From: JBBSEZ01 sp038239195
GTDB lineage: Bacteria > Planctomycetota > Planctomycetia > Gemmatales > Gemmataceae
Direction of reading: 5' to 3'
Length of the DNA stretch: 34,917 bases
Assembly (NCBI GenBank): GCA_038239195.1
Contig: JBBSEZ010000042.1
Location: 1-34,917, forward strand
Part shown: piece after piece, positions 7,408-15,363 of the stretch
Position numbering within the stretch: the stretch's first letter is position 1
Layout of the letters: each line of letters begins with the position of its first letter
The notes under the pieces: model-generated
What the model saw: the letters and a program-made list of their open reading frames with translations, nothing else
Database searches by the model: none
What the model was told of the DNA's origin: nothing
Position numbers and translations under genes: made by a program

Positions 7408-7715
7408 TCACCGGGCGAGCTGGACGCGGGTGGCGAGGAGGTCGCCGGAGTGATCAACGCGGACGGGGTCCCGGCCCAAAGGCGGGCGGAGTAGACCTCG
7501 ACGGCCAACTTGCGGTTGTTCTCGTCTTAGAAGCTCGTCTCGCGCGTGATCGTGTAGACGATCGGCCTCTTCTCGACGGTGACGGTGAGGGTCATCTTGC
7601 CTGGATCGACGCTCACGATCGTGCCCTGCGCCGGCCCGGCGGCCTTCCCGGCCCCGAGCGTGCCAGCGAAAAGCAGCAGGGGCAGGAGAACGGCCAGATA
7701 GGTTCGGTTCCGCAT
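7408..7715 (-). pseudogene. Broken gene for a small secreted protein (nonsense codon plus frameshift)
   Basis: Reading leftwards from the ATG at 7715, the frame gives a signal peptide (MRNRTYLAVLLPLLLFAG) and a beta-rich segment with GTIVSVDPGKMTLTVTVEK and IVYTITRETSF. It then meets TAA at 7527-7529. Beyond the stop the same frame continues convincingly as DENNRKLAVEVYS, and about 30 bp later the sensible sequence moves to another frame as PVRVDHSGDLLATRVQLAR, ending at TGA 7408-7410. The intact protein would be about 100 residues, probably a small exported beta-barrel-like protein. Two lesions in about 60 bp suggest a decayed gene, though sequencing error could explain either one. A truncated 62-residue product could still be made. 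Confidence 0.65.
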
Positions 7716-8091
7716 CGCAGCCCTTACAAGTAGGGGGTTTTCCATACATCCTTATTCCTTCGCAGTGCAAACCAGCGAACAATAAGGAGTTACGACAAAC
7801 CATCTCCTGGTAAGGCATCGCAGCCTCCCTCCGGGCTCGGCCGCGTCCTGCCGCCCCTCTTCCCCCACTATTTCCCACTGGCGATTGTACCCCACCCCAG
7901 ATTGGGGGCAAGCCTCTGCCAGGTACTTCGTCCGACGGGGAACGAGCTTTCGGACACGGTTTGCGCGCCCCGGGTTCGCGTTCGACGCGCCTGGCGGAGC
8001 GGAAGCTCTCCTTCTATCATGGTTGAACGGGCCTGAGGGACGGCTGGTCCCGCCCGCAAGCGTTTCTCGTTCGGCCCGAGGGGGCCCTGGC
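7716..8091. other. Intergenic region between divergent genes
   Basis: These 376 bp separate the minus-strand remnant from aspartate kinase. They hold a local AT-rich patch (about 7735-7800) with a 7-bp inverted repeat CCTTATT/AATAAGG (7750-7756 and 7781-7787), and a small hairpin CCCC-AGATT-GGGG near 7900. The aspartate kinase frame stays open back to 7885, but that part has no protein-like character. No clear sigma-70 promoter, riboswitch or RNA gene was recognised. Confidence 0.4.
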
Positions 8092-9915
8092 ATGCCTCTT
8101 GTGGTGCAAAAGTTCGGCGGCAGCAGCGTGGCGACGGCCGAGCGCATCGCGGCGGCCGCGCGCAAGGCGATCCGCGCCAAGCAGGCGGGCAACCAGGTCA
8201 TCGTCGTCGTCAGCGCGCGCGGCGACACCACCGACGAGCTCATCGCACTGGCCCGGGAGATCACCGACCAGCCGCCCGAGCGCGAGATGGACATGCTCCT
8301 GTCCACCGGCGAGCAAATCTCCATCGCGCTGCTGGCGATGGCCATTCACACGCTGGGGCACCGGGCCATCAGCTTCACCGGTGCCCAGGTCGGCATCAAG
8401 ACCGACAGCACGCACACCAAGGCTCGCATCCGCGAGATCAAGACTGACCGCATGCACCGGGCCCTCGCCGAGGACCACATCGTGATCGTCGCCGGTTTCC
8501 AGGGCACCGACGAACACAACAACATCACCACCCTCGGCCGCGGCGGGTCCGACACCACCGCCGTCGCCCTCGCCGCCGTCATGAAACACGACACCGGGCA
8601 GAACGGCCAACGGGGGCCCGCCGAGGTCGATTGCGAGATCTATACCGACGTCGATGGCATCTACACCACCGACCCGCGCATCGTGCCGGAGGCGCGCAAG
8701 GTCGATGCGATCAGCTACGACGAGATGCTCGAGCTGGCCAGCGTCGGGGCGGGCGTCATGCACTCGCGCTCGATCGAGTTCGCCAAGAAGTTCAGCGTGC
8801 CCGTGCAGGTGCGCTCGTCGTTCTCCGACGCGCCGGGCACCTGGATCGTGCCCGAGGCGCCCTGGATGGCCGACGTCGTCGTCTGCGGGGCCGCCCTGGT
8901 GCGCGACGAGGCGCGCGTGGCCATCACCGGCGTTCCCGACGAGCCCGGCGTCAGCCATCGCGTCTTCGAGGCCATCGCCCAGCGCAACATCGTCGTGGAC
9001 ATGATCGCCCAGAACGTCGGCAGCAACGGCCAGGCCGCCATTGGCTTCACCGTGCTGGCCACCGACCTCCGCGCCACGCTCGACGTCCTTGCCCCCCTGG
9101 CCCAGGAGTGGGAGGCGACCGTCGAGCACGACGCCGAGGTCAGCAAAGTGTCGATCGTCGGGGCGGGGATGCGCACCCACCCCGGCGTCGCCGAGCGGAT
9201 GTTCGCCGCCCTCGCCCAGGAGGAGGTGAACCTGAAGATGATTACCACCGCCGACATCAAGATCTCCATCCTCGTCGATCGCAAGGACGGCGTCCGCGCC
9301 CTCCGCGCCATTCACCAGGCGTTCGCGCTGGGAGACGCCCGCCCAGGGGCTGGCCTGCCGATCCCACCTCTGGCGGAGAGCATGGCGGACCGGCCCGTCA
9401 CGGGGCGCGATCTGGCAGCACTCAACGAGCGGCTCGCCAACATGGAGAACATCCTGGTCCTCGACGTCGAACTGGTGACCGACCACGGGCGCATCACCAT
9501 CTTCGGGCTGCCCGATCAGCCGGGCAACTGCTCGCTCGTCTTCCAGGCGGTGGCGTCGGCCGGCATCGTGGTGGACATGATCGTACAGAACCTCACGGCG
9601 GGGCGGCCCGAATTGTCGTTCAGCGTGCCGCAGGCCGACCTCGAACGAGCCCGCGCCCTGACGCTCGAGGTGGCGCGGACGATCGAGCAGCAGACGCAGG
9701 TGGCCGCCGACGGCAACATCGCGAAGCTGTTCGTCCTGGGCGTCGGCATGCGGACGCACACCGGCGTCGCCCGGCGCATGTTCGGAGCGCTGGCGGCGCG
9801 CGGCATCAACATCAGCATGATCAACACCAGCGAGGTGCGCATCAGCGTCGTCGTCGATGGGGCGCGCGGCGAGGAGGCGCGGGCCGCCCTCAAGGAGGCG
9901 TTCAACCTGCGGTAA
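8092..9915 (+). CDS. lysC: Aspartate kinase with four ACT domains
   Basis: The predicted product has 607 residues and phosphorylates aspartate, the first step towards lysine, threonine, methionine and diaminopimelate. The ATG at 8092 is preceded by GAGGGG and gives the family's standard N-terminus MPLVVQKFGGSS. The kinase domain (about 1-255) shows KFGGSS, STGEQIS, GFQGTD, LGRGGSDTTA and YTDVDGIYTTDPR. Four ACT units follow: two at about 275-420 (ITGVPDEPGVSHRVF; IVGAGMRTHPGVAERMF) and, after a linker of about 45 residues, two more at about 455-607 (IFGLPDQPGNCSLVF; VLGVGMRTHTGVARRMF). The second pair is plainly a duplicate of the first. Ordinary aspartate kinases are about 400 residues with one pair. 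The extra pair suggests added or altered feedback control by end-product amino acids. The function is certain; the effectors are not visible. Confidence 0.95.
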   Translation: MPLVVQKFGGSSVATAERIAAAARKAIRAKQAGNQVIVVVSARGDTTDELIALAREITDQPPEREMDMLLSTGEQISIALLAMAIHTLGHRAISFTGAQVGIKTDSTHTKARIREIKTDRMHRALAEDHIVIVAGFQGTDEHNNITTLGRGGSDTTAVALAAVMKHDTGQNGQRGPAEVDCEIYTDVDGIYTTDPRIVPEARKVDAISYDEMLELASVGAGVMHSRSIEFAKKFSVPVQVRSSFSDAPGTWIVPEAPWMADVVVCGAALVRDEARVAITGVPDEPGVSHRVFEAIAQRNIVVDMIAQNVGSNGQAAIGFTVLATDLRATLDVLAPLAQEWEATVEHDAEVSKVSIVGAGMRTHPGVAERMFAALAQEEVNLKMITTADIKISILVDRKDGVRALRAIHQAFALGDARPGAGLPIPPLAESMADRPVTGRDLAALNERLANMENILVLDVELVTDHGRITIFGLPDQPGNCSLVFQAVASAGIVVDMIVQNLTAGRPELSFSVPQADLERARALTLEVARTIEQQTQVAADGNIAKLFVLGVGMRTHTGVARRMFGALAARGINISMINTSEVRISVVVDGARGEEARAALKEAFNLR

Positions 9916-10024
9916 GGGCGAGCGGAGCACGCGGCGGGGACGTTGCCGCGATGAGGCGAGATTGGACGAGAGCGGAAATAGGGCTTATCTTCCAGTAGGC
10001 TCTGGAAGAAGAGAGGCCCTTTCC

Positions 10025-12754
10025 ATGCTCGCCGTCCACCCGTTGGAGAGCGAAGGTTCGCCGTTTGCGCACCGCGCTGGCACCGAACCGATCCCAGGAT
10101 ATCGGCTGATCGCGCCGCTGGGGCGGGGCGGCTTTGGGGAAGTGTGGAAATGCGAGGCGCCCGGGGGGCTGCACAAGGCCATCAAGTTCGTCCACGGCGG
10201 GCTGCATGCTCTGGACGAGAACGCCCCTGCCGATGAGGAGCTGCGCGCCATTCAGCGCGTCAAGAGCATCCGCCACCCTTTCCTCCTCTCCATGGAACGA
10301 GTAGAGATGGTCGGGGGCGATCTGGTCATCGTCCTCGAGTTGGCCGATCGCAACCTGGCCGACGTGCTGCGCGCCGAGCAGGCCGCGGGCCGGGCCGGTA
10401 TCCCGCGCGACACGTTGCTCGGCTATCTGGGCGAAGTGGCCGAGGTGCTCGACGTCATGCACGCCCAGCACCACCTCCAGCACCTCGACGTCAAACCGCA
10501 GAACCTCTTCCAGGTGTCCACGCACGTCAAGGTCGGAGACTTCGGGCTCGTCAACAGCTTCTCGAGCCGCGAAAGCGGGCGGCCGCAGGCGGCCCCCCAG
10601 AGCGCCATCACCCCGCTCTACGCCTCTCCCGAGGTCTTCGAGGGCAACCTGAGCCGGCACAGCGATCAGTACAGCCTCGCCATCGTCTATCAGGAGCTCC
10701 TCACCGGCACCCTGCCGTTCGCGGGGAAGAACTCGCGTCAGGTAATGATGCAGCACCTGCATGGCGAGCCAAACCTCGTCCCCCTGCCCGAGGCCGACCG
10801 ACCGGTCGTCGCCCGTGCCCTCGCCAAGGGCCCGGGGCAGCGTTTTCCTTCCTGCTCCGACTTCCTTCACGCGCTGGTGGCCGGGCAGTCCGAGTTGGTG
10901 GCGGAGGCCCGCCGCACGCCGGGGCCCCGGACAGCTCGCGCTCGCACCAACCGCGCCCTTCCACCCACCAGCCCCCAGCCAACAGGCGACGCGCTCCAGG
11001 CACCTGGACCGCCGATCGTCCCTTCCCCGTCGGCCACCCGCCCCGGCGAGGTGCTGCACTTCCGCTTTGGCACGAGCCTGCCGGCCGACGTCATCCGCTT
11101 GCGGTTGGACGGTTTCCGGCGGCAGTGGAGCGCCCGCGTCGTCTCAACCGACGCCGAGGGATTGGTCCTGCACATGCAGGCCCCCCGCAGCTCCTGGCAG
11201 CGCTGGGCAGGCCGGCAGCCTCAACTCGAGGTACGCCTGCGGGCCCTCCCCGCAGGCGATCTGTCCACCTCCGGCGGCACGGAAGGCGCCGAAGTGCGGA
11301 TGGAGCTCTCCCTGCGCGATTGCTCCAAGGCCCAATCGGCGGAGTTGCTGCGCGTGGTCGGGCCTTTGTTCGCCGAGAGCTTCCGCGCGCACTTGCAGGT
11401 CAACCACCACTTCCGGGCACAGGAACGTCTCCCCTGGCGCCACGCCTTGCAGGTTTGTCCCATCCTGCCCGACGGTTCCCTGGGGCCGCCTGTCGAATGT
11501 CAGGGCAAGGACATTTCGCTGAACGGCATCGGCTTCTACGCTCCGGGGCAGGCCCCCTCGGGACGGATGATGCTTCACCTGCCGCAATCGGACCTGACGC
11601 CGAGAATGTCGTTCCCCGCGCGGGCGGTACGGGTCCAGGGTTGCGGCGACGGCTGGCACGAGGTCGGCGCCGTGCTCGACCTCCCCCAGGAGGGCCCTCT
11701 CGTTGGAAGCGCGGAACGAGAGGACCAGAAGGCCTCCTCGGCAGCATTGGCGGTGGCCCAGCCTGGAGTCATGCCCGCACCGATGCACAGCTGGCGAACG
11801 CGGTGGACTGGCCTGGTGGCGCTGGCAGCGATTCTGGCTGGACTGGGTGTGGGCACCTGTTCTCGCCTCGCCCTGCCCGCGCCCGGGCGGCCGGCGCTTG
11901 CTCCCAACGTGGCCGAAGCGCCCGCTCCGCAGCCCCCTGCCAAAACAGCGGGGCCAGCAGGGGCCCCCGCCCCAAGCGTGTCTTCCCGGATAGGCCCCGA
12001 GCGAGCCTGGGTGGCGTTGCCGGGCAGAGAAAAGGAATACGAAGACCTTCAAAGCGCCATCGCCGACGCCCGCGAGGGCGACGTCCTGGTGGTGGTGGGG
12101 ACGTTGCGCTCTCGCCCCGCTCGCGTGGTGGGAAAAGCGCTGACGATCCGCGGCGCGCCGGGAGGGCGTGCTGCCCTCCAACGCCTGCCCTCCGAGGACG
12201 GCCGGTGGGAGCCGCTGTTGTGGTCGGATCGGCCTCTGGTCGTCGAACGGCTCCAACTGCTCGGCGGGGACGAGGACGTGGCGCCACTGGTATGCGTCGA
12301 GGGAGCTTCGCTCGCGCTGCGCGGTTGCAAACTGGTCATGCCCGCCCCCGGGCCTGCCGTGGTGTTGCGTCGGGGGCAGGAACTGCACCTGGAGGGCTGC
12401 GAACTGGACGTCGGCGGGCAAGGGCTGTCGGTCGAGCTCGCGGGCCAACCGTGCCGGGTGGTCGTGCAAAATAGTAGGGTGGCCGTGCGAGCGCGGAGGG
12501 GGCCCCTGTTGGTGGCATGGGCGGGAGAGACGGGCGCGAGCGCCGCGCTGGACGTGGAACTGACCGGCTCCCGGGTGGAGGCGGGGCGCGTACTGGCCTG
12601 CCAGGGGGTGGCCGGCCCCGTTCGCGTCGCGGCGAAAGGAAATCGGCTGGTAGTGCGACAAGTGCGCGTGAGCTTCGCGGGGTATAGCGACCCGGCAATG
12701 GCAGCGCGGCAGGTGGTCTCCTGGCGCGACGTCGAGGATGCGCCTGCGGACTGA
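10025..12754 (+). CDS. Ser/Thr protein kinase with PilZ-like domain, TM segment and beta-helix tail
   Basis: The predicted product has 909 residues; the ATG at 10025 follows a GAAGAAGAGAGG stretch. The kinase domain (about 20-285) has LGRGGFGEV (G33-G38), K54 in KAIKF, HLDVKPQN (D155), DFG (D172) and YASPEVF. The catalytic loop reads HLD rather than HRD, so it is a non-RD kinase. A Pro-rich linker follows. Residues about 465-560 look like a PilZ domain: RLPWR (R468, R472) is the RxxxR motif and DISLNG (D496, S498, G501) the DxSxxG motif that bind cyclic di-GMP. A membrane segment lies near 595-615 (LVALAAILAGLGVGTC). The rest, about 650-900, reads as an exported right-handed beta-helix (LQSAIADAREGDVLVVVG, then regular short strands). 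It could link c-di-GMP level, phosphorylation and an outside surface in one protein. The kinase call is secure; PilZ is good by motif; the beta-helix is inference. Confidence 0.88.
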   Translation: MLAVHPLESEGSPFAHRAGTEPIPGYRLIAPLGRGGFGEVWKCEAPGGLHKAIKFVHGGLHALDENAPADEELRAIQRVKSIRHPFLLSMERVEMVGGDLVIVLELADRNLADVLRAEQAAGRAGIPRDTLLGYLGEVAEVLDVMHAQHHLQHLDVKPQNLFQVSTHVKVGDFGLVNSFSSRESGRPQAAPQSAITPLYASPEVFEGNLSRHSDQYSLAIVYQELLTGTLPFAGKNSRQVMMQHLHGEPNLVPLPEADRPVVARALAKGPGQRFPSCSDFLHALVAGQSELVAEARRTPGPRTARARTNRALPPTSPQPTGDALQAPGPPIVPSPSATRPGEVLHFRFGTSLPADVIRLRLDGFRRQWSARVVSTDAEGLVLHMQAPRSSWQRWAGRQPQLEVRLRALPAGDLSTSGGTEGAEVRMELSLRDCSKAQSAELLRVVGPLFAESFRAHLQVNHHFRAQERLPWRHALQVCPILPDGSLGPPVECQGKDISLNGIGFYAPGQAPSGRMMLHLPQSDLTPRMSFPARAVRVQGCGDGWHEVGAVLDLPQEGPLVGSAEREDQKASSAALAVAQPGVMPAPMHSWRTRWTGLVALAAILAGLGVGTCSRLALPAPGRPALAPNVAEAPAPQPPAKTAGPAGAPAPSVSSRIGPERAWVALPGREKEYEDLQSAIADAREGDVLVVVGTLRSRPARVVGKALTIRGAPGGRAALQRLPSEDGRWEPLLWSDRPLVVERLQLLGGDEDVAPLVCVEGASLALRGCKLVMPAPGPAVVLRRGQELHLEGCELDVGGQGLSVELAGQPCRVVVQNSRVAVRARRGPLLVAWAGETGASAALDVELTGSRVEAGRVLACQGVAGPVRVAAKGNRLVVRQVRVSFAGYSDPAMAARQVVSWRDVEDAPAD

Positions 12755-12800
12755 TCTTCCCCGAGCCCGGCGAGCTCATCGTGGGCGGGACGGAAAACAC

Positions 12801-12854
12801 GCCCGGCCTGGTCCTGGCACAGGGAACCATCTCCTGTGCCCCGGCCAGGCCGGC
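12801..12854 (+). terminator. Candidate terminator stem-loop after the PilZ kinase gene
   Basis: GGCACAGG (12816-12823) pairs with CCTGTGCC (12833-12840). The stem extends outward imperfectly as GCCCGGCCTGG against CCAGGCCGGC, giving about 22 paired positions around a 9-nt loop. It begins 46 bp after the kinase stop. No T-run follows. Confidence 0.4.
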
Positions 12855-13025
12855 CGTACGCTGCGCCAGGAGACATTCTCGTCCAGCCCGGGCTTTTTCC
12901 TGGCATCTTGGGGGCCGCCAGGCGACAATGCCCCGAATCGGTCCCGCTGCTTCCGCCAGGAAATTCTCGTCCGACGAGCGTATCTGTTGTTGATGGGACA
13001 ATCATCCACCCTGCCAGAGGCCCCT

Positions 13026-15317
13026 ATGCCCACCCCCATTCTCTGCCAGCACTGCCAGGCCCCCTTGCCGGTCCTCCCCAAGGTGCCAGCTCCAAACCTC
13101 CGCTGCCCGAAGTGCAAGGCGCCCATCGCCGTGCCGAGCGGTTCGGCGCCGGTCGAGCCAGCGCGCACCCAGCCGGCCCTCCCTCCTTCCCTCGGCCCGA
13201 CCTCCCCGTCGATCCGCGCGGCAGCTCAGCCCCTGCGCTTGCAGCCGGCGCCCGCCGCGCGGCCCGCAGGCAACGGGCCGGGGGCGTGGTCGCTTCTCGG
13301 GCTCGTCGCGTCCGGGTTGCTCTGCGTCTCGGGGGCGGTTGGCTATCTGGTGGTGCCCGAAGGGGGCCTGCGCGGGCCCGGCACGCAAGAGCCTCTCGTG
13401 GCCGAGGCGAGCAAGCCGGCCACCCCCGAGGAGGAAGAGGAGGCCCCCGAGCTCCCTCCCACTGGCGCCGACGAGCGATCGCCAACCCCTCCCCTGCCCC
13501 GGGAAAAAGCCGTGCTCCCGCGGCCCACTCTCCCCAAGGAGAAACGAGCCCCCAAGGAGGAGAAGAAGCCGGCGCCGGTGAAGGGCCCGCCGGAGGAGAA
13601 AGCAAAACCCGAGGAGGCCAAGGAACCTCCCCGCCCGTTCGCGTTCACCATGAAGCGGCAGCAGAACCTCGACGCGGAGGAGCTGCGCAAGCAACTCCTC
13701 ACCGTCCCCGAGGTCGCGCTCGACGCGGTCCCCGACACGGCAAAGGGGCTCGTCACCACCGCGACCAACCTCCGTACCCGGAACCTGGCTTATCCGGGGC
13801 CTGTCCTCTTGACGTCGCAGCGCCTGGACCTCGCCGGCCTGGACTTGCGGATGGGACAGGACTGCCAGTTGGGCGACGAGCCGGCCAAGGCGTTGCAGGT
13901 GCTGTCGCGCAAGTTGCGCGTCCACCTCGAAGCAGCCGTGAAAGCGGGCGATGGCCTTCGCCCCAAACCGGACAAGTTGCGCGAACTGCTGCTGAGCGAC
14001 GACAAGCACGAGTGGCTCAAGCCCGAGGCCGTCCCCGCCCTGATGCAACTCCTTCAGGCGGAGAACGCGCCCGTCCGCAAGCTCCTGGTGGAACTGCTGG
14101 GCCAGATCAAGGGCAAACAGGCCAGCCAGGCGCTGGCCATTCGCGCGCTGAGCGATTTGGGCCCCGAGGTGCGCGAGCGCGCGACCCTCGAGCTCCGCAA
14201 CCGGCCTCATGCCGAGTTCGTCCCCACGCTCCAGAATGGCCTGCACTACCCCTGGGCGCCCGTTGCCCAGCACGCCGCCGAGACCATTGCCGCGCTTCGC
14301 CTCCAACAGACCATCCCCGCCATCGTCCAGATGCTCGACCAGCCCGACAGCACCCTCCCGTTCAACGTCCGGCAGGGGCGCGGGCAAATCCCCGTGGTGC
14401 GCGAGCTGGTCCGCGTCAATCACCTCGGCAATTGCATTCTCTGTCATGCTCCTTCGTCGGACCGCGGCGACCTGGTGCGCGGCGCCGTCCCAACACGCGA
14501 CCAGCCCCTGCCGGCCCCGGCCACCACGCCGTCGTACTACGAACGCGGCGGCTCCTTCGTGCGCGCCGACGTCACCTACCTTCGCCAGGACTTCTCCGTC
14601 GTCCAGCCGGTCGATCCGCCCGGGAAATGGCCGTTGTACCAGCGATTCGATTACGTGGTGCGGCTGCGCCCCCTGACCCCGGCTCAGCGGGACTTCCTGG
14701 TGCGCCAGGCGAAGGGGAAGAAAATGAGCGAACAGAAGCAGTCGATGCTATTCGCGCTGCGTCAACTGACGGGCAAAGACCTCGGCACCACCGCCAGGGA
14801 CTGGCAGCCCGTACTGCCCCCGCAGGAGAAGTCGAAACTGCCTGCCATCGAGCTGGTGACGGGCAAGGAGGATTGGAAAACGTACCTGCCCAAGGCGAAG
14901 GAGTTTCCCGCCCGTGGGACAGCCGAGGCCAAGCGGCTCCGGCAACAGAATACGGAGGCGCTGGCAAAGGCCATCCCCGCCCTCAAGGGGGCCGAGCAGG
15001 AAAAGGCCCGTGCTGGCCTGGCCAGGCGCTTGTCGGGGCTGTCCGGGGCAGAACTGGCCGAGCGCCTTCAGGACGATCTCGCGGAGGTCCGCCGCGCTGC
15101 GGCCCAGGCCTGTGCCGACGACAACGACAAGACGCACTTGCCCGGGCTCATCGCCCTGGTGAAGGACCGGGAGGTCGAGGTTGCGCACGCCGCCGGGCGG
15201 GCGCTTTCCCGGCTGACCGGGCAGGACTTCGGCCCCAGGCCCGACGATGGCGCCGAGGCTCGTGGCCGGGCGGCGGAAGCCTGGTCGTCGTGGTGGAAGA
15301 AACAACTCGGCCGGTGA
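13026..15317 (+). CDS. Membrane-anchored HEAT repeat protein with zinc ribbon and CxxCH haem motif
   Basis: The predicted product has 763 residues. The ATG at 13026 has AGAGG about 8 nt upstream; an in-frame ATG at 12993 is an alternative. The N-terminus has two CxxC pairs (CQHC and CPKC) forming a zinc-ribbon-like finger. A Pro-rich stretch and a membrane segment at about 88-110 (LLGLVASGLLCVSGAVGYL) follow, then a long Pro/Glu/Lys linker. The presumably exported part begins near 215, with HEAT-type helices at about 330-450 (VPALMQLLQAENAPVRKLL; TIPAIVQMLDQPD). It contains LGNCILCHAP, a CxxCH c-type haem site, and more helical repeats at the end. HEAT repeats next to a single haem motif also occur in other planctomycete exported proteins. 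The finger is presumably cytosolic and the haem site outside. The role is unknown, perhaps electron transfer or scaffolding. Confidence 0.78.
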   Translation: MPTPILCQHCQAPLPVLPKVPAPNLRCPKCKAPIAVPSGSAPVEPARTQPALPPSLGPTSPSIRAAAQPLRLQPAPAARPAGNGPGAWSLLGLVASGLLCVSGAVGYLVVPEGGLRGPGTQEPLVAEASKPATPEEEEEAPELPPTGADERSPTPPLPREKAVLPRPTLPKEKRAPKEEKKPAPVKGPPEEKAKPEEAKEPPRPFAFTMKRQQNLDAEELRKQLLTVPEVALDAVPDTAKGLVTTATNLRTRNLAYPGPVLLTSQRLDLAGLDLRMGQDCQLGDEPAKALQVLSRKLRVHLEAAVKAGDGLRPKPDKLRELLLSDDKHEWLKPEAVPALMQLLQAENAPVRKLLVELLGQIKGKQASQALAIRALSDLGPEVRERATLELRNRPHAEFVPTLQNGLHYPWAPVAQHAAETIAALRLQQTIPAIVQMLDQPDSTLPFNVRQGRGQIPVVRELVRVNHLGNCILCHAPSSDRGDLVRGAVPTRDQPLPAPATTPSYYERGGSFVRADVTYLRQDFSVVQPVDPPGKWPLYQRFDYVVRLRPLTPAQRDFLVRQAKGKKMSEQKQSMLFALRQLTGKDLGTTARDWQPVLPPQEKSKLPAIELVTGKEDWKTYLPKAKEFPARGTAEAKRLRQQNTEALAKAIPALKGAEQEKARAGLARRLSGLSGAELAERLQDDLAEVRRAAAQACADDNDKTHLPGLIALVKDREVEVAHAAGRALSRLTGQDFGPRPDDGAEARGRAAEAWSSWWKKQLGR

Positions 15318-15363
15318 GAATCGCGACCGGCGAGCCGCCTGTCCCTGTGAGGAGGCCCTGCCC

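Noticed and set aside
8017..9930. Long minus-strand open frame (637 codons) opposite aspartate kinase
   Set aside because: The plus strand is an unmistakable aspartate kinase; the reverse translation is His/Asp/Val-rich with no family features.
12867..12976. Two similar GCCAGGA...ATTCTCGTCC segments as a direct repeat
   Set aside because: Matches are short and gapped in a GC-rich stretch; chance cannot be excluded.
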